DNA of 64,000 nt from Macrostomum hystrix (Eukaryota > Platyhelminthes > Macrostomidae). Position 1 is the stretch's first letter. Each line of letters begins with the position of its first letter. A model generated the notes under the pieces. It was not told the DNA's origin, did not search any database, and worked only from the letters and a program-made list of their open reading frames with translations. The stretch spans positions 5,694,001 through 5,758,000 of the forward strand of contig CATNEN010000007.1 in NCBI GenBank assembly GCA_950097015.1, read 5' to 3'. Of this stretch, positions 12,290 to 24,056 are shown piece by piece. The translations under genes were made by a program, and so were the position numbers.

Positions 12290-12932
12290 CCCAGATCGTA
12301 GATCCCAGATCGTAGATCCCAGATCGTAGATCCCAGATCGTAGATCCCAGATCGTAGATCCCAGATCGTAGATCCCAGATCGTAGATCCCAGATCGTAGA
12401 TCCCAGATCGTAGATCCCAGATCGTAGATCCCAGATCGTAGATCCCAGATCGTAGATCCCAGATCGTAGATCCCAGATCGTAGATCCCAGATCGTAGATC
12501 CCAGATCGTAGATCCCAGATCGTAGATCCCAGATCGTAGATCCCAGATCGTAGATCCCAGATCGTAGATCCCAGATCGTAGATCCCAGATCGTAGATCCC
12601 AGATCGTAGATCCCAGATCGTAGATCCCAGATCGTAGATCCCAGATCGTAGATCCCAGATCGTAGATCCCAGATCGTAGATCCCAGATCGTAGATCCCAG
12701 ATCGTAGATCCCAGATCGTAGATCCCAGATCGTAGATCCCAGATCGTAGATCCCAGATCGTAGATCCCAGATCGTAGATCCCAGATCGTAGATCCCAGAT
12801 CGTAGATCCCAGATCGTAGATCCCAGATCGTAGATCCCAGATCGTAGATCCCAGATCGTAGATCCCAGATCGTAGATCCCAGATCGTAGATCCCAGATCG
12901 TAGATCCCAGATCGTAGATCCCGGATCGTAGA
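12290..12932 (+). repeat. 14-bp minisatellite, about 46 near-identical copies
   Basis: Unit CAGATCGTAGATCC repeated with essentially no variation except the last copy (CCGGATC). Every unit holds two GATC tetramers. The minus-strand frame through it is an artefact. Confidence 0.97.
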
Positions 12933-13562
12933 TAATACAGAAAATTTTCGCTGAATTGGTCATTGGGCTACAGCAATTGTAAAAAATTAATCTTCAAAAT
13001 GTTGATGCTGTTTCGCTGGGATCTGCGATTACATAGAGGGCATCCAGGGAAAAATAGGTAACGACTCATTCAATGTATTAGGCAAAAAGGACTTCCCGGC
13101 CATTTGACCTGACTTGAACTGTTTTTTTTATTTTTTCGAAAATGAAAAGCATTTCCCTTGATCCCAATTTGGGAGTATCAGAACGCGCTGAAAAACAAGC
13201 CCTCACCTGTTTGCGAGAGTGTAAAAGGACAAGCCTGCGTCACTGAGTTGCTCGCGCAGCCCGCATGAGCCGCCACCCGCACACCTCGGCTCGGCGCCCT
13301 GCGTCAAGCTTAGCTGAATTCTCCCGTACTTGACTGCTTTGTTTGGTGATTCCATGATTTTTTTAACGCGTTGGCGACCAAATTTAGACTATATTTGGCA
13401 ATTCTCCAAGCCCCAGGCCTTACTCCATTGTCTGCGATTGTTGGCGGGATGGGCATGAGAAGCGCGCATTAAAACCTTCGAAATCCTTAAACTCGTTCGT
13501 CAGCATTCACGGCGCTGAGCACTTTTTAAAAGAGTACAATTTCCCTTACATGTCTTACCATA
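12933..13562. other. Unique sequence, partly GC-rich
   Basis: A GC-rich patch around 13240-13310 interrupts AT-rich sequence. No gene could be supported. Confidence 0.3.
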
Positions 13563-14056
13563 GAGATAGGAAATGAGATTCTGTATCTCACCTGAGAGAT
13601 AGGAAATGAGATTCTCTATCTCACCTGAGAGATAGGATATGAGATTCTGTATCTCACCTGAGTGATAGGAAATGAGATTCTGTATCTCACCTGAGAGATA
13701 GGAAATGAGATTCTGTATCTCACCTGAGAGATAGGAAATGAGATTCTCTATCTCACCTGAGAGATAGGAAATGAGATTCTCTATCTAGCTCACCTGAGAG
13801 ATAGGAAATGAGATTCTGTATCTCACCTGAGAGATAGGAAATGAGATTCTCTATCTCACCTGAGAGATAGGAAATGAGATTCTGTATCTCACCTGAGAGA
13901 TAGGAAATGAGATTCTGTATCTCACCTGAGAGATAGGAAAAGAGATTCTGTATCTCACCTGAGAGATAGGAAATGAGATTCTGTATCTCACCTGAGAGAT
14001 AGGAAATGAGATTCTCTATCTCACCTGAGAGATTGGATATGAGATTCTTTATCTCG
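13563..14056 (+). repeat. 33-bp minisatellite with internal hairpin, about 15 copies
   Basis: Units begin GAGATAGGAAATGAGATTCT and end in TATCTCACCTGA. GAGATA at the unit start pairs with TATCTC near its end, and copies with CTATCTC give a perfect 7-bp stem, so each unit can fold. One copy near 13785 has a 4-bp insertion. Confidence 0.92.
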
Positions 14057-15093
14057 CCTTGGAGACTACAAAGGTCAGAATCACACCCAAAAAGAGGTTC
14101 AGAAATAGCCCCTAAATGTTTTTACCAAAATCAATAATGAGTTAATTTTCAGAGGGGCGGAGCAATAATTCGGGATGAACAACAGCTGTCAAGGTGTTTC
14201 CGTCTCCCTGACCTTACAGAACTTACTGTGACAAGCCTGTTCGGTAAAATTTTTGAATGAAACGAGCTCTTTGTAGCAAATCTCGACCTTTTATTGGGTA
14301 AATAGTCATCGACCTTGTTTGCTGCCAGCTGGCCCCAAGCAATTTACCTCGCGGACTTAATTAGGACGCAGTCCTTGTTTATTCGCGATGTTTTCGGCAA
14401 CCGGAATGTTTGTTTATGCGTTTTATTAGCTATTAACTGGCATTACTTGATGAGAGGAGGAATTTATAAAATTGGCTTCTGAAGAAAAGCTAATAAACAA
14501 TTCTGCCTGATAGCGTTCACCAAGCTATTCAAAACAAAACAAAAATGCTGTTGTCGGATTGTAATTACGAAACCTGTTTAAATTTGAATTATATAGAAAT
14601 GTGCAGCCGAGTGGTTCCGTTTAAGTGGTTTTAAGTGGGCGGACATCTGAAAAGAATTGCTTTACAAATCTTTTGCGTGAAATAAGTAGCGAAATTTGTT
14701 TGTCTACTGCAAGTAGACAAGCGCGAGAACACGATCTCATTATTATTTTAGTTCCATGAAAATATTTTAAGCAGAATTTGAAAGGCTTAAAAATCATTGC
14801 TGTGTTATAAAACTAAGGCCCTAAATTAAGCCAACGATCACTAGCACGCAAGATATAAAGACTCACGGATCGTCATGCCATAGATATATCGTCATGCCAT
14901 GCTATACGATCAAAAATCTTGCTTATTGAAAAATTGAAAACATAGCCACATCTTGCACTTAATTTTTTTCCACAAATCTGGTATCTGTAAAAATATGCAG
15001 GTTGCAATCTAGCAGGTTTATTAAAATTAGTCTTAATTTGCTGGTTTCAATATTTCCCAGAAATGCACAAACGCACAAATGCGCGGCTGTCCG
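14057..15093. other. Unique AT-rich sequence
   Basis: No gene, RNA or mobile element could be supported. Confidence 0.3.
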
Positions 15094-15904
15094 ACATTTC
15101 GCAAAGGAAGTGCTTGTTCCCACGGTCCCGTGCCGATAATTTCAATTTTATCCACACGGATCCGTGCCGATAATTTTCTGCTTGGCAGTGCTTATCCCCA
15201 CGGTACCGTAGAAATAATTTTTGTCTTATTCCTACGGTACCGTGGGAATAATTTCCTGCTTATCCGCACGGCAGCTTGCATGAATAGGTCTACTTTCAAG
15301 TCCCTACCTATTCTTCTCTGAGCATAAGGCTTTTGCTTCAGAGTATAGTGTATAGTTTACACTATCAATGCATAGTGTAAGAGAATAACAATGATGTATA
15401 ATGTGTGACGAGTTTGGTGCTGACTAGAATTCTGCTGGTTGACTCGTATGATTTTCTTTGATAGACTTCTTACTTTTTAAGTCAATACAATTCGAATGAA
15501 AACACGTAACTATGACAAAAGATTTGTCAACTTTGTCAACTGTCAACTTTTTCGATCTATTTGGCTCGAGGGTTCAACAAAATGTTCAAACCCGAAAGGG
15601 CCTCGTTTCAAAGAACAGAACCGTGTGGATAAAATTGAAATTAATGGCAGCCGGCAGGGCATATTTATATAAAGAGTTTTAGACCTATTCATACAAGCTG
15701 CTGTGTGGATAAGCTGAAAATTATTGGCATGGCTCCATGTGGATAAAATTGAAATTAACGGCATGGCATATATAAAGAGTTGTAGACCTATTCATATAAG
15801 CTGCTGTGTGGATAAGCAGAAAATTATTGGCATGGATCTGTGTGGATAAAATTGAAATTATCGGCATGGGACTGTGGGAATAAGCTCTGCCTTTCGCAAT
15901 ATGT
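15094..15904. mobile_element. 811-bp foldback (inverted-repeat) element
   Basis: The left part (15094-about 15303) reappears in reverse complement at the right end (about 15600-15904). Shared blocks include CCGATAATTTCAATTTTATC, TTCGCAAAGG/TTGCGAAAGG at the outer ends, and GAATAGGTCTA at the inner side. The right side holds two tandem copies of the inner block. I estimate roughly 85 percent identity by eye. The unpaired middle (15320-15590) encodes nothing recognisable. No target-site duplication was found, so this could be a MITE, a Foldback-like element or an inverted duplication. Confidence 0.65.
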
Positions 15905-16520
15905 AGCCTATAGGCCTAGAGTATGCCTTGAATCAATTTTGATGTGATTATGTGATATTTAAAGGCTTTTTTAGTTTATTTCATATTAGGCCTAGTTGTC
16001 TACAATAAACTATGATCGCATATCCTAAATTCCAAATTACTATATTTTGTAGTTGGAACAATTTAGTTTACTTTTAGTTTACACAGGGCTATATTATTTT
16101 TGTTTTCTTCTTAACTAAGTAAAAAATGGAAGAAAAAAAGCAATAGTGAGATGGAATAATTATAAATTATGATTTTACTTTTTAATTTATTAATTTGCAA
16201 ATAAGACCAATAAAATGCACTGATTTCCTTTAATCAGTTGGCTATACAGGTAATATCAAACTGTGTGCATTAAATAATATATAGCCATAATGTACTCTCA
16301 TTATAATTTGTCAAGCCTGAAATTCAATCTTTGTCAAGTGCTCCACATGTAGGCCCTAGTGTTGCTAACTGGTAACAATGGTGTGCCAAGTGCACCTTAC
16401 ATTTCATGGTCGAAAAAGCATTATGTGCACCAAAATATTTCATAAAATCTACCCATTCCTGACTATAGCAGGCCTATAGTCTTGTCTTATTGTAGTGTTA
16501 CATAACCACTATAATGTACA
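15905..16520. other. AT-rich unique sequence
   Basis: No supported feature between the foldback element and the hAT transposon. Confidence 0.3.
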
Positions 16521-16528
16521 TTATTGAG
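16521..16528 (+). repeat. Left target-site duplication of the hAT element
   Basis: TTATTGAG directly abuts the element's left end and is repeated exactly at 19918-19925. Eight bases is the standard hAT target duplication. Confidence 0.93.
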
Positions 16529-19500
16529 TAGGGTTTGCAATTACCGGTCCTTATCTCATTACCGGTAATTCGATAATATCTTTTTTATTTACCGGTAATT
16601 ACCGGTAATTACCGGTAAACATGCAGTATTGCTATACTTTAATTCACTAAAAACGTCTTTGTTGCTCCCTTCTTAGAAAACATTAAAAAATTATGGTTGG
16701 GATGATAAGTGAGAATCGTAGGCATGTATATTTGCACTATTCATTGCTCGAATTTCAATTTTTGTAGCCTTATAAAAAGTGTACCATATTTTCTTTAGAC
16801 CGTATTCCTATCGCTGTAAATTGTAATATTTCACGTAAAGATCATTGCCATTAAAACTAACTCGGAGTCGAACCCATTCATTGATCCGCGACCGCCACTG
16901 TACTATATATAATTGAGATTTGAGCCTTTGAGACAGATACTTGTACAATTTTATTATAGTGGACAATGTGGTAGACTGGGAGTGGATTAAAATTGCGCAA
17001 TAGTTTTGAACTGAATTCGCAAATTACTTTGAAATGTTCATGTTACAGCGCAGAAAGTTAAGGCAGTCAAGAGTGCTGTCCAAAAGTCGTGAACGCAGCC
17101 TTGTGCACAGATTGCCGGCAGTAGAAAATGCACGCTCCGACTCCACAGATGTAGGTGGTATGGTCAATAGCAGTTGGTAAACCTTGCTCATGTAGAAGCC
17201 TCGCTTGCCACTGTGTTCGGCCGCAGAGAGTTCGTTGAGGAGCACAGACGACAGGTCCTTCTGATGCATACTTTGAATTTCAGATTCAGGCAGCTTCATT
17301 GAGTCTTTGACTGCCTTCTGAAGTCTAAGTAGCACATCTGTGTCACTGACACTGTCAATGTCAACAGCACCATTTGGCGATGCCGATGGGACATCAGACC
17401 GCAGTTCAGTCGTCGCTGCAGCTAGCGCTTCATGGTCTATTTCATTTTCAACGACCAGGTTTAGTCTTGTAAGCAGAGAGCAGCAGTAGGTCTTGATTGA
17501 TTGCTTTTTTGCCAGCCGTCTCTGTGGACTGTGCAAGTACTGAAGTACCACAGAATCGTTAGTATAGCGTTCTTGTACAATTCGCTGCTCGATTGCCAGT
17601 TTCAGATGTTTGCTTAGTTCAGACTTGTGCTTGTTGCTATCCATCTCTAGCTCGGTTATTAAAAATTTCACGACTGCTTCGGCCTCGATCAGATTTGAGT
17701 CCCTCCGAGACAGGGAAAGTACGGCAGCTTTCACAGGTTTTAGTGCGCGTACAACAGAAGCTACCACTTGGAAGTCGCTCTCACTTAGCCTGTCGCATGA
17801 CCTAATGTTGACGTCAATCTGCGCTTTCTCAACACTCGCGCTAACTAGAAGGATGCGATCCAGCATGTCCACCAAGCTGTTCCATCTGGTCTTGCAATCC
17901 AAAATGAGTCGCCTGCAGGACACTTGGGGGATCTGTTGTGCAATGTGGTTTTCCAGTATCTCTGAGCTCTTAGGAGACTTCCGAAAAACCCGAATCACGG
18001 ATCTGACTTTTCTTATTGTTTCAGCAATTGAGCTCAGCGGTGTCACAGTCAAACAAGCAGCTGTAGACAGCATCGACTCCACGACGTCCGTTTCTTGTCC
18101 GTCATGATGATCAATTACAAGACCTTCGTTGAGATCACTGTCAGAATCTTCGTCGGAATCGTCCTCAACATTCACAATTGGATGGTGGTCCTCGCCGTCG
18201 GATCCTGAACTCGGTCCAATAGCGGCTCTCTGCACTGGAGTTACTTTCTCGTACAAAACGTCCAGTACAGCCAGTTGCAGTCCATGGCTGTAGCACAGCT
18301 GCTGTGAGATTGGAAGAATGAGCTGTCCAACCTTCCGCATCATAGCGGCACCGTCTGTCGTGATGCAGACTATGTCTTGGGTCAAATTGAGTTCAAACTC
18401 AGTCAGCTTAGTGGACACCGCTTTTACACAATTTTCTGCATTAAAGGTGCCGCTTACCCTTGACAGTCCTAGATTCCACAGCTTTTCACCGTCACGGATG
18501 TCGATATTCAAATACCGCACATTTCGGACCGACGTCCATTCATCAAATGTGAGGCTAAAGCGAGACCCGTTTTGCTTTCGCTGTAGTAGCTCTTTAGCTA
18601 CATCGTTCTTCTTCTCACGGCCGTATTTCAATACAAGTGACTTAATAGCGTTGGGTGACTTTGGCAGATCATGGCCGAGTGCAGCAAATGCTCGGCGCAA
18701 ATCTTGCGAGGCTGCGAATGCCAGAAACGGCAATCCATGTCCTGCAGTCATGCGGGCCAACATCGCAGACATGGAAGTGTCGTTCTTGTTAGCAAAATAG
18801 CCAGTAATCGTATCTGCCAATAATAAGATTTAAAATATCACAGTGAGTAGTGGTACTAGTGGTGGGTAGTAGAGGTACATACTGATATACTGATACTGAT
18901 GCTGATGCTGATGCTAATTTAACATGTATGATGTAACTATTTATCAATTATTTTCCTCCCTAAATTTAGTTCATTAATCGCCCAGTATTGATTATAGAAT
19001 GTAAAAAAGAGAAGTACTTACTTTTTGATGCCGATGGTGAAGCATAAGAAGACCCAACCACGTCAATGACAGTCTGGAGTCTAGCCATTTTTGTAGGGGG
19101 CTCGTTAACTTCCGCGATTGATTTCGGAACCGTGGAAGTGGAATTGGCTTCTTTCTTGTGAATTCGCTTAAGGTGGCTCCGCAATCCACTGGTAGATCCA
19201 CCTTCGCACTTTATGACTGCCTTACAGGCCGTACACTGTGCTGAAAGACCGTAGCGTTCGTTTTCCCATTCTCGCAAAAAATAGCTCCATATTTCATTGT
19301 CGCTTCGAAACGGCTTGTACGTTTTCATTGAATGCGTGTTCTGTACTGTTAAAAATTATAATTGAAGTTATCTAGGCAGAGGCAGAGCCAAGCCAACTGA
19401 ACAGAGTCACACTGACACTGAGCCAGAGCCAGACAAGAGGAGTGAACTGACTGCATGCATGTGCATGGCCACATATATTAGTAACAGAAGGGTAAGGCTT

Positions 19501-19917
19501 AAGGATTAAGGAATAAGGATAGGGAGGGCGGGGCCTGGGCCAGGCCAGGAGTAGGCCACACAGGCATGGGAATGTACATACATATGTACATGTATTCAGT
19601 ATATTGCTCATCCCTTGGTTCCTTCCTTGGCTAATATGGCTATACCAGGCAATTTGAGCCCTTGAATTTTATCACTTATTTCTCCGCTTCTGAAGTCTCT
19701 CGAGTCTCTACACCCTGCAGTGAAGCGAATGTGCATTAATTTCAATGACTGTCTGACCATTATTCATTTAATTTGTTTATGAATTAAGAGCTCAAATGTT
19801 TTTATTATGAAAACCGTTTACCGGTAATACCGGTATATTTGCTTTAAAAAACCGGTATGAAAAAGCGGTCAATTACCGGTAAACCGGTAAACCGGTTTAC
19901 CGGTAATGCAATCCCTA
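16529..19917 (-). mobile_element. Complete hAT DNA transposon (3389 bp)
   Basis: The ends are imperfect inverted repeats: left TAGGGTTTGCAATTACCGGT; right end in reverse complement TAGGGATTGCATTACCGGTA. Both subterminal regions are dense in the palindrome TTACCGGTAA (about 16546-16618 and 19818-19907), likely transposase-binding sites. An exact 8-bp duplication TTATTGAG flanks it. A two-exon transposase gene with no frame damage lies inside on the minus strand. TAGGG termini resemble those of Ac-like hAT elements. Confidence 0.95.
17024..19328 (-). CDS. hAT transposase with N-terminal BED finger, intact
   Basis: Cut-and-paste transposase of the surrounding element. Exons 19328-19022 and 18813-17024, donor GTAAGT, acceptor TTGGCAG, phase 1; spliced length 698 aa with no stop. 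Residues about 11-57 form a BED-type zinc finger (C32, C35, H52, H57) for DNA binding. The RNase H-like core shows LTFDEWTS (Asp about 193), CITTDGAAMM (Asp about 256) and a CxxH at about 276-279; an acidic serine-rich insert follows. The C-terminus carries the hAT dimerisation region IPPTSVESERAFSTAG and then RLRSRL. All hallmarks of an active protein are visible, though activity is not shown. The intron of 208 bp holds a small GATGCT repeat near 18895-18915. Confidence 0.93.
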
Positions 19918-19925
19918 TTATTGAG
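19918..19925 (+). repeat. Right target-site duplication of the hAT element
   Basis: TTATTGAG, identical to 16521-16528. Confidence 0.93.
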
Positions 19926-20450
19926 CCTAGCTCTGCTTTTGTATTGCTTATCACCCACTGAGGACAAGGATGGTTGGAAAACATAATAGAACTTATTTAT
20001 AAAAGTCAAGTGACTGTTTCCAAATTTTGTAGGGAAAATTTTGTTTTAAGTAGAGATGAAATATTGGATTTCCAGAAAGTGGTCATTTTTTAATATATAT
20101 ATATATTTATCATAGATTTATGTTTTCTAAATACTAAATAAAACAAAGTTCTTATATAAATATCTTACAAACTTTTCTATATTTTATAAAAATTAATGAA
20201 TTTAAGAAGCCTATACTATAGGATTTTTATTCCAATGTAAGCTGGGATATTAGACTTTATTAGAAATAAGGACACTATATTGATAGTATCTAAACTGAAG
20301 CAATAAATAATTTTTTGTATATTTACATAGGTATAAAAATTGTTGCATTAAGCCTGCCACAAATATATTTTTGTTGAGTTGAGGGATAAACAAAAAAAGT
20401 AAAAAAGTATATTTGAGTAATCCTAGATACTTGGTCCTATATTTGACACA
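19926..20450. other. AT-rich unique sequence
   Basis: No supported gene; short AT dinucleotide runs near 20095. Confidence 0.3.
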
Positions 20451-20452
20451 AT

Positions 20453-20700
20453 GTTGGAGTTTGTAGCCTTGCAATTAGAGCATTAGATTCACAACTTACA
20501 GCTAGGGGTTTGATTCATGACTCTAATGGAAGTATTTGTGTCCTTTAGCTAGACACCTAACTCTGCATTGCTTCAGTTCACCCAGCTGTTAAATGGGTAA
20601 CATAATTAGCAGAGGTGATTCAGAATCAGAGTGGGTGGGGCATCTAGAAGAGCCATACGCAGCCTTCAGATGAATTGAGCAATTTCTGTTTTATTTTTTC
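20453..20700 (+). mobile_element. tRNA-derived SINE, diverged copy
   Basis: Older copy of the same SINE as at 57033-57350. The diverged head TTGTAGCCTTGCAATTAG is followed by a body with TGCATTGCTTCAGTTCACCC, then GTTAAATGGGTAAC, then TACGCAGCCTTCAGATG. The final part of the 3' region seen in the other copies is missing. Confidence 0.75.
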
Positions 20701-21114
20701 TGTTGGCACTTTGTTCTCTTGATTGCACTTCTCACTGTCTCTTTGCAACATGCAGTTGTCCTCAAAATGATTGCAAGTCCAAGACAATGTGCAATAATTA
20801 GTTGCTTATAACAGGTCAAAATATGTTATATTAAGATATATTAAGATATATATATATCTTAATATTTTGAAAGTAGAAAATATAAAAGATAATGTTGCAT
20901 TCCAGTATATTTGAGGTACATTACATTACCTTATATATAAAAAAATATTATCTCTACATTTTTTTGTCATCAGTCAGATAAAAAAGACTTACCCATTATT
21001 GGATTTGCCAAAAGTAACAAATTTGAGGATCAGAAATTTTGAGTATGTATTCTGAGCACTTTAGTGAGCTGATGCTGACCTTCAGTTACTCTACAGTATC
21101 CTCATCTCCCACAG
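20701..21114. other. AT-rich SF3B4 upstream region
   Basis: Intergenic sequence, ending in a pyrimidine-rich tract CTCATCTCCCACAG that looks like a 3' splice acceptor (AG at 21113-21114). No coding sequence is seen. Confidence 0.4.
21101..21114 (+). promoter_or_regulatory. Candidate trans-splice (or 5' UTR) acceptor of SF3B4
   Basis: CTCATCTCCCACAG lies only five bases before the ATG at 21120. In animals with spliced-leader RNA such sites accept the leader. An ordinary 5' UTR intron is the alternative. Confidence 0.4.
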
Positions 21115-21119
21115 CCAGC

Positions 21120-22602
21120 ATGGCGGCCCCAATTGAAGAGCGAAATCAGGATGCCACAGTGTATGTCGGTGGCCTTGATGAGAAAGTATCAGAAGCGATT
21201 GTCTGGGAACTGTTCCTGCAGGCTGGACCAGTAGTCAATGTGCACATGCCTAAGGACCGCATCACTTCTCAGCATCAGGGCTATGGCTTTGTGGAGTTTC
21301 AGGTGCGTCTTATCTATTACCTTACCTTTATTAATTGCTGAGGCGAACACACAGTGCGGAATTGGCATTGAGGAAGAGATTGAAAATGGACTCTGGGAAG
21401 ACCCATGTCAGATGTTCAGTTGGTTGATGACCCACCAAATGAGCCAGATGAGATGGTTGATGACCCAGAGGAGATGGTTAGTGACCCAGATGAGATGGTT
21501 GCTGAGCCAGATAAGATGGTTGCTGACCCAGATGAGATGGTTGCTGACCCAGATGCGATGGTTGCTGACCCAGATGAGATGGTTGCTGACCCAGATGAGA
21601 TGGTTGCTGACCCAGATGAGATGGTTGCTGACCCAGATACGATGGTTGCTGACCCAGATGAGATGGTTAGTGACCCTAGCCAACTTCGAGTACTCGCAGG
21701 TATTAATTCACAAAGAACGCAATCTCCAACGGAATCCGCAGGCCGAAGAGGACGCTGACTACGCCATGAAGATCATGAACATGATTAAACTGTATGGCAA
21801 GCCGATGCGCGTCAACAAGGCCTCCGCTCACCAGAAACAGATGGACATCGGCGCCAACATCTTCATCGGCAATCTGGATCCGGAGGTAGACGAGAAGCTT
21901 CTCTTTGACACGTTCTCAGCTTTCGGTGTCATTCTGCAGACGCCAAAGATAATGCGCGACCCGGAGACTGGCAACAGCCGCGGCTTCGCCTTCGTCAACT
22001 ATGCCAGCTTCGATGCATCGGACGCGGCCATCGAGGCAATGAACGGCCAGTACCTGTGCAACCGGCCCATACAGATCAGTTACGCATTCAAGAAGGACAG
22101 CAAAGGCGAGCGGCACGGCAGCGCGGCTGAGCGCCTGTTGGCTGCGCAGAACCCGCTGTCACAGTCCGACAGGCCGCACCAGATGTTCGCCGAGGGGCCC
22201 GGCCTGCCGCCGCCTCCGCCGCCGCCCCCGATGCCCGGCATGTTGAATGGGCCGCCGCCGCCGCCGCCACCATCGATGCCTTATCCGCCGCCTCCGCCAC
22301 CGCCGCCTCCGCCGCAGGGCATGCGACTGCCGCCGCCGCCGCCTCCCAGTCCGCATTTTGGCGGTATGCGCGGCGGACCTCCGAGACCGCCGATGGGCAT
22401 GTGGCCGCCGCCGCCTCCGCCGCACCATCCCCATCACCAGGGCTTCCGCATGGGCGGGCCGCCTCCACCGCCACCGCCGCCTCCGATGGGTGGCATGCGA
22501 TATCCGCCAATGCCTGGCGGACGGTATCCGCCGCCACCTCCGCCTCCTTCAATGCGGCCGCCGCCTCCGCCGCCACCGCCGCCACCTCCGATGCAGCGCT
22601 AA
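21120..22602 (+). CDS. sf3b4: SF3B4 (SAP49), spliceosomal SF3b subunit, complete
   Basis: U2 snRNP SF3b component that contacts pre-mRNA near the branch site. Exons 21120-21302 and 21742-22602, donor GTGCGT, acceptor CCGCAG, phase 0, giving 347 aa. RRM1 shows VYVGGL (about 14-19) and GYGFVEF (54-60); the intron falls right after this RNP1 motif. RRM2 shows IFIGNL and RGFAFVNY. Between them [10 protein letters not shown] and after them [30 protein letters not shown] closely match human SF3B4. The rest (from about residue 200) is proline/glycine/methionine-rich, as in the family but shorter. A polyadenylation-type ATTAAA at 22641-22646 suggests a very short 3' UTR. The 439-bp intron holds a 21-bp minisatellite that stays open in frame with exon 2; it is non-coding because splicing restores the conserved sequence. 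Confidence 0.96.
21416..21672 (+). repeat. 21-bp minisatellite in the SF3B4 intron, about 12 copies
   Basis: Unit GATGGTTGCTGACCCAGATG plus A. Both strands have open frames through it (heptapeptide repeats), which are shadows. Confidence 0.92.
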
Positions 22603-23139
22603 TTCAGTTTGCATCTGTGTCCCAGTGGATTCGCTTTTACATTAAAACATTTCCATGAAACGTGCTATCGTATGGCAACCCTACAGCCCCCCCCAATCAG
22701 GAGCTCAGTTCCCTATTTCTCCTAATTTTCCCCTCGTGTTGCACAGGTACGGACACTTCTTATTTAGCAGTAGGTGCAGTAGTTGCTCCCTTGGCTAATC
22801 TCCTTCTATTGCATACGGAGTGCATTTTACCAAATCCCTGGTCTAGTGGGATGTCGCCTAAAATCCCCAATCAAGGAGGAATTCTATGCAATGTCAATTT
22901 CTCTTGTTGCAACTACTTTTGTTATAGTCAATAACTAAACCACTGATTGCTCTGTGCATTCTCAGCTTAACTTTCTTGGACTGCTCACTTGAACTCGTTG
23001 CGTGTCTATAAAAGTTTTAATTAAATTGTGTCCAAAATGCACAATTAAACCGTTGGCAGCCGTTTGCGAACTGTACCTAATCAAACCTCTTGATCTTATC
23101 ATTTTTGGATTACTGAATCTGTTGGTTTGCCTTTTTGTA
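22603..23139. other. SF3B4 3' UTR and intergenic sequence
   Basis: Contains ATTAAA at 22641-22646. No other feature is supported. Confidence 0.4.
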
Positions 23140-23957
23140 GCCGGGGTTTTGAGTACCCTACTCTAAGAATCGGGTGAGGTTTTGAGTATACCTGACTCTA
23201 GAAGCTGGTGGGTTTTGTGTATACCTGACTCTAGAAGCTGGTGGGTTTTGAGTATACCTGACTCTAGAAGCTGGTGGGTTTTGTGTATACCTGACTCTAG
23301 AAGCTGGTGGGTTTTGTGTATACCTGACTCTAGAAGCTGGTGGGTTTTGAGTATACCTGACTCTAGAAGCTGGTGGGTTTTGAGTATACCTGACTCTAGA
23401 AGCTTGTTAGGTTTTGAGTATACCTGACTCTAGAAGCTCGTTGGTTTTGAGTATACCTGACTCTAGAAGCTGGTGGGTTTTGAGTATACCTGACTCTAGA
23501 AGCTGGTGGGTTTTGAGTATACCTGACTCTAGAAGCTCGTTAGGTTTTGAGTATACCTGACTCTAGAAGCTCGTTAGGTTTTGAGTATACCTGACTCTAG
23601 AAGCTGGTGGGTTTTGAGTATACCTGACTCTAGAAGCTGGTGGGTTTTGAGTATACCTGACTCTAGAAGCTCGTTAGGTTTTGAGTATACCTGACTCTAG
23701 AAGCTCGTTAGGTTTTGAGTATACCTGACTCTAGAAGCTGGTAGGTTTTGAGTATACCTGACTCTAGAAGCTGGTGGGGTTTTGAGTATACCTGACTCTA
23801 GAAGCTGGTGGGTTTTGAGTATACCTGACTCTAGAAGCTGGTGTGTTTTGTGTATACCTGACTCTAGAAACGGGTGCGGGTTTGAGTTTACCTGACTCTA
23901 GAAGCTGGTGGGGTTTTGAGTATACATGACTCTAGAAACTGGTGCGGGTTTGAGTTC
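23140..23957 (+). repeat. 33-bp minisatellite, about 25 copies
   Basis: Unit contains GAGTATACCTGACTCTAGAA then GCTGGTGGGTTTT; variants GCTCGTTAGG and TGTGTATACC occur in blocks. Occasional one-base insertions of G break the phase. Confidence 0.93.
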
Positions 23958-24033
23958 TTGACCTCACTTTGGTCTCCATATTTTGCTTATTCGGTGTCAA
24001 TGTGAAAATCATTTAAGGTTTATTTCCATTTCA

Positions 24034-24050
24034 AACGCTTTTTAGCCCAG
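24034..24050 (+). promoter_or_regulatory. Candidate acceptor just upstream of PBDC1
   Basis: Pyrimidine-rich AAACGCTTTTTAG followed by CCCAG lies 6-11 bases before the ATG at 24057. It may be a trans-splice or 5' UTR acceptor, as at SF3B4. Confidence 0.3.
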
Positions 24051-24056
24051 CAAGTC

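Noticed and set aside
12136-12963. 275-aa minus-strand repeat protein
   Set aside because: Read-through of the 14-bp array with no unique coding part.
21405-21758. Asp/Glu-rich heptapeptide frame in SF3B4
   Set aside because: Lies in the intron; removing it joins the RRM1 sequence exactly as in other SF3B4 proteins.
22088-22585. Ala/Arg-rich frames on both strands
   Set aside because: Shadows of the proline-rich SF3B4 coding sequence.
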